Assembly (NCBI RefSeq): GCF_000218685.1 | Contig: NW_006763298.1 | Coordinates: 1,274,869 to 1,338,868, forward strand | DNA length: 64,000 nt | Direction: 5' to 3' | Source: Serpula lacrymans var. lacrymans S7.9 | Lineage: Eukaryota; Basidiomycota; Agaricomycetes; Boletales; Serpulaceae | Shown: piece after piece, positions 9,077 to 18,444 of the stretch | Layout of the letters: every line of letters starts with the position of its first letter | Numbering within the stretch: the first letter of the stretch is position 1 | The notes under the pieces: generated by a model | Seen by the model: only the letters and a program-made list of their open reading frames with translations | What the model was told of the DNA's origin: nothing | Database searches by the model: none | Position numbers and translations under genes: made by a program

Positions 9077-11056
9077 GCGTGCTGTGATATATGCAGCTGT
9101 TTGCATGGCATCTACCCAAAATGACTTTGGGAGCTTGGAATCATGGAGCATAGTGGTTGCTAATGTAGCCAATGTCTGATTCATGCGTTCTGCAATGCCA
9201 TTTTGTTCCGGAGTATCTGCAGCTGTAGTTTCTTGGATGACACCATCTCCTCGGAGTTGATTTTTGAATGCATTGCCAGTATATTCTCCTCCCCCATCGC
9301 TCCGGAGGAATTCTGTGTATAGTGGAGTGAAGTTTTCTTCTCCCAAATGAGTCCAGAAGAATGTTTGGACATCTTCTTTCCATTGCTTGTATCGTTCCAG
9401 TGCTTCACTTTTATGTTTTAGGAAATATATCCATGGAAATTTGGAGAAATCATCTACAATGATAATCCAGTACCGAAAACTCTCCCTGGAAGTTGGTTTG
9501 ATTGGTCCTCTAACATCTGTGTGCACAATTTGTATGAGGCGCTTGGCTTGGTTTCCTCTAGTGGACTTGAAAGGTAATTTTTTCATCTTTCCTAAAGCAC
9601 AAGGTTCACAAAACTCTGGGGTTCCGGTAAGGGTGTTTATGTCCTGGAGCTGTCTTTTTGTAACTATTTGTTGCAAGCGGTCCATTCCAATGTGTCCCAT
9701 TCTCCTGTGCAATGAATTTACATCTACTGCTGCAAAAGCTGACTCCGGGTTGATTTTGGGTTTTGCTTGGATGTGATAAAGTCCTCGCTTGTGTAACGCA
9801 GTGAGGATCAGTTCCTCCTTTTTCCGAACTTCACAAGCATTTGACCCTGCTGGAAAAAATGTTGATAACCCCGTTTTGGACAATTTGTGGACAGAGATGA
9901 GTGCTAATGTGAAGTTTGGCACAAATAAGACATTTGACAGTGCAATATTGTAGTCTTTTTTGCCAACAATTGCTTGTAGGATTACTGTTCCAATGCCAAT
10001 GGCATTTACAGAGGATTCATCCCCAAAACTGATTGTCCTCGGAGGATGCAGAACATGGTATGTTCCTGGCTCAAACCAGGAGCGGTGAGGGACCATGTGG
10101 GATGTTGCTCCGGAGTCAATAATAATTGTTGTTTTGGTCTTATCGGGTTCCAACACAAGGTAAGCTTGAATGTGTTTAGCAAGGGGCTTGGAAATATGTA
10201 CATGTTCCAATGCAATATGACTCTGTTCCTCCTCGAAGTCAGATCCAGATGATTGCTCCGCCATATTTGCCTTTTCCTTCTTCCTTTTCCGGCTGACTGA
10301 AGTGTTTGACACTCCGAGGTGTTGTGTGTTTTGGCTTTGTGGAAGTCACACCACTTCTCCTCGGATTTGAGTGCTGTTTCGGAACCTCCAGGGGCCTTCC
10401 CTGACTGTCGTGCAACTTCTGCAGTGATCTGGATCTCAACTGCATCAAAGGTAAGTTTATTTTCTTCAATCGTGTTGATTACTGATGACTGAAATATTTG
10501 CCATTCAGGAGTGCATGGGAGAGATTGGAGAAGAGCGAAGACCATGAGTTTGGTGTTAACTCCTAGTTTCATTCCGGAGAGGTGTGAATCAATTGTCCGG
10601 ATTTTTGCAATGTGGTCCTGGATAGGTGATGTCCCATCCCAGGACAATTTGGTAAGTTGCTGGAATGAATAGAAGGCCGAGGCAATGTTGGACGTTTGAT
10701 GGAGTGAGACAAGTTTATCAAATAACTCCTTGGAGCTGGTGAGGTCTCCAGTCCCCATTAGGAGGGCATCAGAGATGTGGTCCTGGATGATTCCATGTGC
10801 CTTCTCATCCTTAAGTATCCAGGTGATCTCAGGATCCTCCGAGGAGGTAGGTTTTCCTGGTGAGGGCTTAAGCTCCTCTCCAGTAACAACCCGGAGAACT
10901 TTTTCCCGACGTAGCTTTGAGATGATCCAGAGTTTCCATATTTGAAAATTGTTGGGTCCAGTGAGAACTGGACATGCGGATGTATCGTGTGCTGTGGTCA
11001 TGGTTCCGAGGTTGCCGTTTCAAATAAGAATTATTTCCTGTGTAGCTTTTGTGCAC

Positions 11057-11068
11057 CAGGGCTCATAA
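11057..11068 (-). promoter_or_regulatory. Copia primer-binding site, initiator tRNA-Met anticodon arm
   Basis: The plus strand reads CAGGGCTCATAA just inside the 5' LTR. This equals the anticodon-arm sequence of eukaryotic initiator tRNA-Met, so the element RNA (minus strand) is complementary to an internal piece of that tRNA. Copia and Ty5 are known to prime on half of initiator tRNA cut in the anticodon loop. The position next to the LTR fits. Confidence 0.7.
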
Positions 11069-11070
11069 TC

Positions 11071-11371
11071 TAATCAAACTAAGTGAAACTCAGCCGCTGC
11101 CCAAGAGGCTATAGAAACGAATTTATTATTTACCTAAGTGAAACTACAATAGATGTTAGTTTAAGGTGATCTCTAATAAATGTAATGTAACATACCTCAG
11201 CCGCTGCCCGAGAGGCTATAGAAACGACTGAGGTATTCCTATATTAAACCCCCTACTACTTATAGTCGGAGGTGCTACTCGCTATAGTATAATGACTCCT
11301 AGGAGAACAATGGTTACTCCATGGAGAACAATGGCTGCTTTGGCAGAGACCGGGTTTATCCGGTTTTGTCA
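11071..11371 (-). repeat. 5' LTR of the copia element
   Basis: Direct copy of 4322-4642, and shorter by about 20 bp. It contains an internal duplication of a GCCGCTGCCC-AGAGGCTATAGAAA motif. No target-site duplication is visible outside the two LTRs (AGCAG or CTATG on the left, TTTTC on the right), so the element is old or its ends have been rearranged. Confidence 0.8.
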
Positions 11372-11732
11372 TTTTCATCATTCCCATTATCTTGCTGGGG
11401 CCTCTTGAAGGATTGTTCCACACTTTCAACATACTTTGCAAGATCTTGGATGAGTGCAGCCACTTAAAGGTTTGGCTGAATGAAATGATGTGCTGGGGTT
11501 GCAGTTGCAGGTTTTGGAGCTGTCCTGCAGTGAGCTGTCCACTAAGCAGTGATGCAATTCTACTAGAACGGGATGATGTGGACTGGCTCCAGGAGACCTG
11601 GGTTGGCCAGGTGGATGGAAAGTACGCATATAATTGTACTGTGGGATGTGGGGGGGAAGAAAGCTGATAGTATCACATGCATTTGTCAATACAATGGGGA
11701 AATATGATATCTATTTGGCACAGCCTAATAAA
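11372..11732. other. Unassigned spacer between two copia LTR sequences
   Basis: There are open frames of 60-90 codons on both strands, one rich in Ser/Gln on the minus strand, but none that I recognise. It may be a remnant of another repeat. Confidence 0.4.
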
Positions 11733-11820
11733 TCTAAGTGAAACTACAATAGATATCAGTTTAAGGTAATCTCTATGAAGTGTAATGTAGCATACCTCAG
11801 CCACTGCCTAGGAGGCTATA
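11733..11820 (-). repeat. Left part of a split copia LTR
   Basis: Matches the middle of the copia LTR (11140-11223), from CTAAGTGAAACTACAAT to GAGGCTATA, where the match breaks off. The rest of the LTR resumes at 18271. Confidence 0.75.
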
Positions 11821-12007
11821 CATGTTGAAAGTTTTCCTTTTCTTTCCTTGTTTTGAGATCACCGATTATAGACTACTAATTACTGCTTATGTAATGACCT
11901 CTAAAGCGCACACATTGTCGTGTTTTGCTACCTAGTCTTTAACATCAGAGACTGAGGTGAGCCATTTCATTAGCTAGCATCACTACAATATTTACTGATA
12001 CATTACT
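11821..12007. other. Left arm of a segment inserted in the copia LTR
   Basis: Together with 18217-18270 this forms about 236 bp lying between the two LTR halves once the gypsy element is set aside. The junctions (GGCTATA on the left, TAGAAA on the right) are consistent with a TA duplication. GTTGAAA occurs near both ends as a direct repeat. No terminal inverted repeat is clear, so the class is unknown. Confidence 0.4.
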
Positions 12008-12350
12008 TGTAACAACCAAGAGTTAGTTACTCTGGTGCACACAGAACACACTATAAGGAAGTCTCCTGGATTTATTGGGGTATATATACTACTACAGGTT
12101 GTTTGTACATATGTACTATACAGTTTGATAGAGGCAGTGGCTGATGATGTCATAGGGCCTAGCCCGTATGGCCAGCTCCACTGTGTGAGAGAGTAGAATC
12201 TAAAATAAGAAAAAAGGCAATGCGGCGCGAGAAAGAGGAGTTAGAACAAAAGGGGAAGTGCCGCGTGGCGCCATGTGCGAAAGCTAAAGTACAAAGTTAA
12301 AGCGGAGAATGAAAAGAAAGGATATGTCCGGAAATTGTGTTATTGTAACA
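12008..12350 (-). repeat. 3' LTR of gypsy element 1 (343 bp)
   Basis: Matches 17802-18216 but lacks about 72 bp between GGAAG and TCTCCTGG. That block, with GTGGGAGTGGTTACCC and ACAACAGGAGGACTTGC, is present in the other LTR and, in related form, in the solo LTR at 41508-41873. Confidence 0.9.
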
Positions 12351-12361
12351 CTACCCCCCTT

Positions 12362-15300
12362 CTAAGGCTCGACTTCCAGGCTCGACCAAATATTGGAGGT
12401 AGTAGTTAAATTTTCGGGCATAGGGTAAAAAAGAGAATTAAAAAGTTTTGAATCTATGCCTCTAAGCTTCCTAGGAGCTGAGGGATTCTTAGAATAAAAT
12501 TCGCGAACAGCATCGCGGGAATTGTCCAGATGGGCTTCTGGTTCCCACGTTCTGTCCTCGTCTCCATAGCCCTTCCATAGGACTAGGAATTCTAATTTAC
12601 CACGCTTCAAGCCTGCATCCACCACCCGTTCGACTTCGAACTCTTCTTCTCCTTCCTGGGTGACTACAACCAGTCCGGGCCGGTCTACACGCTGTCCCGG
12701 CAGCGGCCCTTTGTAGGGTTTCACATGGCTTATATTGACCGTGGGTACTACCCTCATTTGTTTTGGGAGTTCCAGCTCCGCTGCGTTGGGTTTGACTTCC
12801 TTAATCCGGTAAGGGCCAATCCACTTTTTGGTCAGTTTTCTAGACTGCCAGTCTTTCAATTTTAAGCGGTTGGTGTCTAACCAGACCAGGTCGCCAACCT
12901 TGTAGTCAGGAGCCTTAGAGCGTCTACACTCTGCCCTGTCTTTCATCTGCTCTGCATTTTTAAATAGCGCTTTGCACGTTTCGTCTAAGACAGGTTTCAT
13001 GTCCTTGGCCATGTTCCCAGCAGCCTCGTTCTTGCTTTTCCCAGGTTCTACACCCATTCTGGGGAGGTACAATCTAGTAACCTCAAATGGTGCCTTTCCT
13101 GTAGCCGACGACTGTTTGATATTATATGAGAACTGGGCTATCTTTAGCCACTTGGCCCAATCTGTCTGCCTGTCATTAATAAATATTCGGAGATATTGTT
13201 TCAACTCCTGGTTGAGTCTCTCCGTTTGTCCATCGGTCTGCAGATGGAACGCCGTTGATAACTTAGGTTTGATGCCCAGCATCCAGCATAATTCTTTCAT
13301 AAATTTGCTAGCAAATTGTGGTCCTCTATCGGAGATAACCGTTTCTGGCAACCCATGGATAGACCATACAAAATCTTTAAATAGGTCTGCCGTACCAGCG
13401 GCGGTAATGGTTTTATTGGTAGGTATGAACACCACTTCTTTGGAGAAGTGATCCACTACTACCATTACTGAATTGTACCCATTTGATTCGGGCAGATCCG
13501 TCGTGAAATCAACCGATATATCCTGCCAGGGACCAGCTGGTATTGGATTTGGCATAAGTTTCCTGGCCGGCGGTTGATGAGAATTCTTAGCCATGGCACA
13601 TCTCAAACAGGATTTTACGTATTCCTGTACGTCTTTGACCATGCCAGGCCACATGTAGTTTCTGGAGATCAACTCCATTGTTCGTTGCCACCCAGGGTGC
13701 CCAGCCACTGGAGTGTTGTGATGCCTATTTATTGCCTTGATCCTTGCGGACTCCGGCACGTAGATATTGTCTTTAAAATGGAAGAGCCCGTCTTCCCATA
13801 AATAGTTTTCATTGCCGTCAAGGTGCGCCTTCTCTTCTGGGGAGATGTCTTTCTTGAAGACTTCTAGAAGATCGGAATCCTGCCCAATTCTAATATTGGC
13901 AACCCTTGATTGGTCTATCAGGGTAACCCCTTTGTTATCATCTTCAATGCCGTTGGCATGATCCTCTCTTCTGGACAAAATGTCCGCTTTCCCCATAGAG
14001 CTTCCAGGCTTATGAATTAATTTATAATTAAACCTTGACAAGTATACCACGTAGCGTGCCTGTCTTCGGTTCAAGTCTCGGGCCATCATAAAATACTCCA
14101 GATTCTTATGACCGGTCCAAATTTCAAATTGGTGCCTAGCACCTTCTAAGTAGTGCCGCCAGTGCTCTAGAGCTCTAATGATGGCCAGCATCTCCTTATC
14201 ATATATCTGATAGTTGCACTCTGTAGGCGACAAACTATGCAATAAATAGGCACAAGGCCTCCAAAGATCATCAGGGCATTTAATTGACAAAACAGCCCCA
14301 GTAGCAAAATCAGAAGAGTCGGTTCCTAGCTGGAACTCTTTGTCTAATTTTGGAAATGCTAATATGGGCGCTGTTGTAAACGCCTGTTTAAGCTTATCAA
14401 AAGCTTCTTGTTCTTTGGCGCCCCAGTGCCAGACAATGTCCTTTTTAGTGAGATCATTCAACGGTCTCGTGATTTTTGCGAAGTTTTCGATAAACCTTTG
14501 GTAAAAGTTGCCTAAGCCCAGGAAGGCCCTAACTCCTTTGACGCGAGTAGGTTCTGGCCATTCCAAAATAGCTTGAACTTTCTCAGGATCCATCCTGATT
14601 CCATTCTGGCCTATTATCATACTGAGGAAGTCTACTTCCTTCACTTTAAAATTACATTTTCCGGGTTTGATGAATAGGTCCCATTCCTGTAAGCGTCGAA
14701 GGACTTCTTGCACGATCCTGTCATGCTCAGCCTCATCGTCCAACTTCATAAATATTAATAAAGTGTCAATGTAAATGACGACACAGTTTTCCATATCTGC
14801 GAAGATCTTGTTCATCATGCTTTGGAAGGTCGCCGGTGAATTGGTCAACCCAAAGAACATGACAAGGGGCTCAAAGGATCCTCGGTGGCACGTGAACGCG
14901 GCCTTCCAAGCATCTGTTCCTTTGATTTGTACGTTATTGTACCCCCATCTGAGATCCATCTTTGTCAAGATCTTGGCGCCAGCCAATTTGTCTACTAGCT
15001 GACTGATCAAAGGCAGCGGATACGCATTTTTAACCGTGTGCTCATTCACATAACAATAGTCCATAATCATGCGCTTCTTACCATCCTTTTTAGGAAGGAA
15101 GAACACCGGGGACGTCATAGGGCTTTTGGAAGGTCTGATGTAACCCTTCCTAAGCTGTTCGTCTATGAAACTTGATACCTCATCTCTTTCTGGAGCAGAG
15201 AGTGGTATCATGTGTCCTTTTCTCGGTTTGAAGGTGTCCTTCAAATCTATAGCATGGTCCCAAGGCTTAGCCTCTGGGAAACGCTCTGATTTGTGTTTAG

Positions 15301-16243
15301 AAAAGACTTTCCAGAAGTCATGGTACTCAGGAGGTACCAGCCTCTTGATCTCTTCTTCGGGTTTTACCTCATCATCGTCATCGTCGATCTTTTCTAAAGA
15401 TCTGAGCTCATAAATGTGACCAGCATTTATCTTCTCAAGACGCTCATTGTGATGGACGTGATTTGGCTTACCCAAGTTTACACACTCCTGAGGGCAACGT
15501 GACAATGTGACAACCCCTGTCTGCCAGTCGATTTCAGGATTGTGTTTAAATAGCCAGGTCCAGCCTAAGATTAAATTAATCTTCCCTAGTTGGGTAGCTT
15601 CGGTGGTGACTCGTTCTCTGTGTCCTTGGTATTTGACCACAAAAGAACATTTTTGCGTGATGCAGCCACCCGCGTTCAGCGTACCGTCAACGTTATAGAC
15701 GGGAATAGATACATCTAATTTTACAAGGGGGAGTCCAATTTGCTCCGCCCAGACCTGATCTATGAAAATTCCGTTAGCGCCTGAATCAAGCAGTGCGCTG
15801 GTTGGGTGTATTATGCCCCGGGCAAGGTTTTCCACACCAACGTTTAAACAGATCTCTTTTTGGAATAAATATGTGTGCATCAACACACACTTTGGGATTC
15901 CGGGAAAGGGTGGCTCCAGAGAAGAAGAAGTATCAAAAGTTACATATTTTTCTATTTTATTTTTACCAGAATCAAGCACCCTAGTGTTTGTCTCGCTGGG
16001 GCCAAGCTCCAAGGGAGACGCTGGTGCAGCGGTAGTATCATTTATATTACAGTTGCATTGCTTTATACAAGTAGATGCTTCAGATAATAAATTTAAAAAT
16101 CTATTTACAAATTGGGGAGCCATCCCTATCTTTCCGTTATTGCTCATACAACACCCTGGAGCAGGGGCCACTTTGTTATGGTTTACTTCATTGTTTTGTG
16201 GAGCGAAGGCACCCAAGTGACCTAAGCTCCGAACTCTTTTCCC
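12362..16243 (-). CDS. Gypsy Pol: protease, RT, RNase H, integrase, chromodomain
   Basis: The open frame of about 1284 codons has no stop. Domains in order: aspartic protease (LLDSGANG, about residue 140), reverse transcriptase (KMDLRWGYNN and the active-site box YIDTLLIF, about 420-500), RNase H (GTDSSDFATGAVL, then YDKEMLAI), integrase zinc finger (HHNTPVAGH...CLRCAMAK) and catalytic core (VDFTTDLP, SDRGPQFAS, NQELKQYL), then a C-terminal chromodomain (VLWKGYGDEDRTWEPE). Chromodomains steer such elements to heterochromatin. The RT box has T where the second catalytic Asp is normal. Pol has no ATG of its own at the Gag boundary and lies in the -1 frame of gag, so translation probably enters at the GGGAAAA site (16237-16243). 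Confidence 0.93.
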   Translation of the reverse strand, partial: GKRVRSLGHLGAFAPQNNEVNHNKVAPAPGCCMSNNGKIGMAPQFVNRFLNLLSEASTCIKQCNCNINDTTAAPASPLELGPSETNTRVLDSGKNKIEKYVTFDTSSSLEPPFPGIPKCVLMHTYLFQKEICLNVGVENLARGIIHPTSALLDSGANGIFIDQVWAEQIGLPLVKLDVSIPVYNVDGTLNAGGCITQKCSFVVKYQGHRERVTTEATQLGKINLILGWTWLFKHNPEIDWQTGVVTLSRCPQECVNLGKPNHVHHNERLEKINAGHIYELRSLEKIDDDDDEVKPEEEIKRLVPPEYHDFWKVFSKHKSERFPEAKPWDHAIDLKDTFKPRKGHMIPLSAPERDEVSSFIDEQLRKGYIRPSKSPMTSPVFFLPKKDGKKRMIMDYCYVNEHTVKNAYPLPLISQLVDKLAGAKILTKMDLRWGYNNVQIKGTDAWKAAFTCHRGSFEPLVMFFGLTNSPATFQSMMNKIFADMENCVVIYIDTLLIFMKLDDEAEHDRIVQEVLRRLQEWDLFIKPGKCNFKVKEVDFLSMIIGQNGIRMDPEKVQAILEWPEPTRVKGVRAFLGLGNFYQRFIENFAKITRPLNDLTKKDIVWHWGAKEQEAFDKLKQAFTTAPILAFPKLDKEFQLGTDSSDFATGAVLSIKCPDDLWRPCAYLLHSLSPTECNYQIYDKEMLAIIRALEHWRHYLEGARHQFEIWTGHKNLEYFMMARDLNRRQARYVVYLSRFNYKLIHKPGSSMGKADILSRREDHANGIEDDNKGVTLIDQSRVANIRIGQDSDLLEVFKKDISPEEKAHLDGNENYLWEDGLFHFKDNIYVPESARIKAINRHHNTPVAGHPGWQRTMELISRNYMWPGMVKDVQEYVKSCLRCAMAKNSHQPPARKLMPNPIPAGPWQDISVDFTTDLPESNGYNSVMVVVDHFSKEVVFIPTNKTITAAGTADLFKDFVWSIHGLPETVISDRGPQFASKFMKELCWMLGIKPKLSTAFHLQTDGQTERLNQELKQYLRIFINDRQTDWAKWLKIAQFSYNIKQSSATGKAPFEVTRLYLPRMGVEPGKSKNEAAGNMAKDMKPVLDETCKALFKNAEQMKDRAECRRSKAPDYKVGDLVWLDTNRLKLKDWQSRKLTKKWIGPYRIKEVKPNAAELELPKQMRVVPTVNISHVKPYKGPLPGQRVDRPGLVVVTQEGEEEFEVERVVDAGLKRGKLEFLVLWKGYGDEDRTWEPEAHLDNSRDAVREFYSKNPSAPRKLRGIDSKLFNSLFYPMPENLTTTSNIWSSLEVEP

Positions 16244-17286
16244 TGGGTCTTCATCTCAGTGACCTGCTGGTTGTAGAAGAAGGCCCGGATTTTGTCGTAT
16301 GAACGACCGGCCAGAGTCTGGAGCTGATTGTCCGGTTTCTCGGACTCTAGTTGGCGCGCCTGGTGCCCTTGATTATTATTTTTTTGTTGAGCGCCCTGCG
16401 TTCCTTTTCTACAGTCTCGGGACATGTGTCCCTCTTGGCCACAATTGTAGCAGTTCCCCTTGAATCTGCGCATCTGTCCCTCTTGGACCGCGCCGATATC
16501 CATGGGGGCTCCCTGCCCTGGTTGCAGCCCAAACGGCTTGAACCCGTGAGAATGTTTATATTGGTTTGATGACCCAGGGCGCCTCTGGGATTTGTTATTT
16601 TTGGTGGTGGACCCGCCACCTTGGTGCATTTGGTAAAGCTCCATGGCTCTACCGATTCTTCGTACTTCCTCAGCCGCCAGGGCCAAGTTTTCGTTCCTCG
16701 TATCTTGCAGGTAGATCTGCTCTGCAATGCGAGGGTTCATATTGCGTTCTAGCAGTTCCACTGCATGTTCATTTCCAAGCCCTCCTTGGATGGAAAGGGC
16801 CAGGAATCTGGTGACATAATCATCCGTCCTCATATTTCCTTGTTTGAAGGAACGGATTTGCTGACGCGCCCAGTCACGCTCAGCTTGTGGTTTGAAGTAT
16901 TTTTTGATCTCCTTCTTGAAATCATCCCAGGTCGGCCACACTCCCGCGGTGTAGCATTCCTGCAATCTAACTTGGGCATATCAACCCGCCACAGGTCCTT
17001 TTAGTCGAGATAGCACTGCAGTGGATACCTCAAAATTGTCGGCAAACACATCCCAATTTGCCTTGACCCAAATCTGGAGCTTGAACCACCATTCGGCGAA
17101 TCGCACTCTGTCTCCCTCAAAGGCGCCAGGGTCAGCGACGACTTCGACTTTCTTGTTGAATTTCTTCTCAACCGAGGGGGTTGCCACAGGAGGGTTGTTC
17201 TGCAGCTCGGCGAGTTGCGAGGTCAATGTTGCAATCTATGTACGCATAGCGTGCAGCAGAGCATTCATATCTGGTTGCGACGACAT
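16222..17286 (-). pseudogene. Gypsy Gag with two in-frame stops
   Basis: The likely start is MSSQPDMNALL at 17286. The Gag core has DPGAFEGDRVRFAEWW and WVKANWDVF, then LQECYTAGVWPTWDDF, and a CCHC knuckle (CYNCGQEGHMSRDC) near the C-terminus. Stops fall after HAMRT (near 17236) and after GPVAG (near 16979). The copy at 59.1 kb has Gln at the second site. The remaining frame is clean down to the stop at 16222, two codons after the slippery region's GAG TTC. Gag forms the particle that carries the RNA. Confidence 0.85.
16237..16243 (-). promoter_or_regulatory. Probable -1 ribosomal frameshift site GGGAAAA
   Basis: On the minus strand the gag codons read CAG GGA AAA GAG. This gives G GGA AAA, the canonical X XXY YYZ pattern. 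It lies 13 nt before the gag stop, and pol is open in exactly the -1 frame. The same heptamer, spacing and frame are kept in the second copy at 62148-62154. Confidence 0.7.
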
Positions 17287-17801
17287 GTCAACTTGTTCTC
17301 TTTGTAAAGTAATAAAACGTAACTGGGGGTCCCCGCTTGCTATCTGCGGATCAACCTCTTCCCAGCTGAGTATCGGATCTCAATCTCCAACTACCCACAC
17401 TATAGTATTTGAAAAGTATATAAAAGGTATTCGTAAGAAACCCTGGTCCGAACGGTTGTCAGGGGGTGGTCCGCTTGTTAAGCTGTCAACCCTTCTCCAA
17501 CTGGCGGAGGCAAGTGCCCGGCCTGGTCAGAGGAAAGAGAAATTGAAGTTTTTGTATTGTAATTCTAATTAACAGCGGTTCCACACCGACTGCTGAGCTA
17601 AGTACTCCCCTTAACGCTGGGGGCCATGTATCAACAGTTTTGGTTCTTCTCCCAAAGCACTACAAGGCCGTCGCGAAGAGCACACCTATCTGCTATGTGG
17701 GATATTCCCAACCAATAACCAATCTCCTTCACCCCGGAGTCCGGGTGCCCAGTGGGACTTTTTGCACAAACGTGCAAGAGAGTATGAAGAGCGAGTCCTA
17801 A
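17287..17801 (-). other. Leader of gypsy element 1
   Basis: Non-coding region between the 5' LTR and gag. It includes the block 17438-17545 shared with 903-1012. The bases next to the LTR (TAGGACTCGCTC in element orientation) do not begin with the usual TGG, so the primer is not identified. Confidence 0.6.
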
Positions 17802-18216
17802 TGTAACAACCAAGAGTTAGTTACTCTGGCGCACACAGAACACACTATAAGGAAGGTGATGTGGGAGTGGTTACCCCTAGAGCTGCAGAGAGTTTGTTGG
17901 TTAACAACAGGAGGACTTGCTGAGGAGTCTCCTGGATTTATTGGGGTATATATACTACTACAGGTTGTTTGTACATATGTACTATACAGTTTGATAGAGG
18001 CAGTGGCTGATGATGTCATAGGGCCTAGCCCGTATGGCCAGCTCCACTGCATGAGAGAGTAGAATCTAAAATAAGAGAAAAGGCAATGCGGCGTGAGAAA
18101 GAGGAGTTAGAACAAAAGGGGAAATGCCGCGTGGCGCCATGTGTGAAAGCTAAAGTACAAAGTTAAAGTGGAGAATGAAAAGAGAGGAAATGTCCGGAAA
18201 TTGTGTTATCGTAACA
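17802..18216 (-). repeat. 5' LTR of gypsy element 1 (415 bp)
   Basis: Full-length LTR from TGTAACAACC to TCGTAACA. It has TTATTGGGGTATATATACT-type AT-rich sequence internally and matches the 3' LTR apart from the 72-bp block. Confidence 0.9.
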
Positions 18217-18270
18217 TCACTTAGTACTAGACTTTCTGCCTATAGTCCTAAAAGTCTCTTTGTTGAAAAA
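18217..18270. other. Right arm of the segment inserted in the copia LTR
   Basis: Completes the 11821-12007 segment on the far side of the gypsy element. It starts with the TCACT copy of the gypsy target duplication and ends GTTGAAAAA before the LTR resumes. Confidence 0.4.
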
Positions 18271-18444
18271 TAGAAATGACTGAGGTATTCCTATACTAAA
18301 CCTCCTACTACTTATAGTCGGAGATGCTGCTTGCTAAGGTATAATGACTCCTAGGAGAACAACAGCGACTCCATGGAGTGGTGGCTATGCTCCATGCAGA
18401 ACAATGGCTTCTTTAGCAGAGACTGGGTTTATCCGGTTTTGTCA
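18271..18444 (-). repeat. Right part of the split copia LTR
   Basis: Resumes the copia LTR at TAGAAATGACTGAGG and runs to TTTTGTCA. It has an extra ATGGAGTGGTGGCTATGCTCC segment compared with the LTRs at 4.5 and 11.2 kb. With 11733-11820 it makes one partial LTR. Confidence 0.75.

Larger units (their letters stand above)
4627..11001 (-). pseudogene. Ty1/copia Gag-Pol, interrupted and mutated
   Basis: On the minus strand, Gag starts at 11001 and carries a CHHC-type finger (WCDFHKAKTHNTSEC). The frame then slips by -1 near 10300 into protease (DSGATSHM), integrase (HH-CC with CEPCALGK, then the HTD, RSDGGGE and PEQNGIAER motifs), reverse transcriptase (YVDDLLLG intact) and RNase H (YSDADWSGD). 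Element Z splits the integrase at 7262-9076. With one GCGT removed, the frame runs on across the gap. In-frame stops occur at 6583, 5212, near 5150 and 4909, some of them TGA in place of a likely CGA. The order PR-IN-RT-RH identifies copia. It cannot make a full polyprotein. Confidence 0.9.
12008..18216 (-). mobile_element. Ty3/gypsy chromovirus, nearly complete
   Basis: Two LTRs (12008-12350 and 17802-18216, TGTAACAACC...TAACA) bound a Gag and a Pol on the minus strand. The flanks TTACT (12003-12007) and TCACT (18217-18221) differ by one base, which fits a mutated 5-bp target-site duplication. Next to the 3' LTR lies a purine tract (AGAAGGGGGGTAG in element orientation). Pol is fully open and Gag has two stops. 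The element therefore looks recent but not self-sufficient in Gag. Confidence 0.92.

Noticed and set aside
11426..11689. ORF between the two copia LTR sequences
   Set aside because: No recognisable motif in any frame; may be repeat debris.
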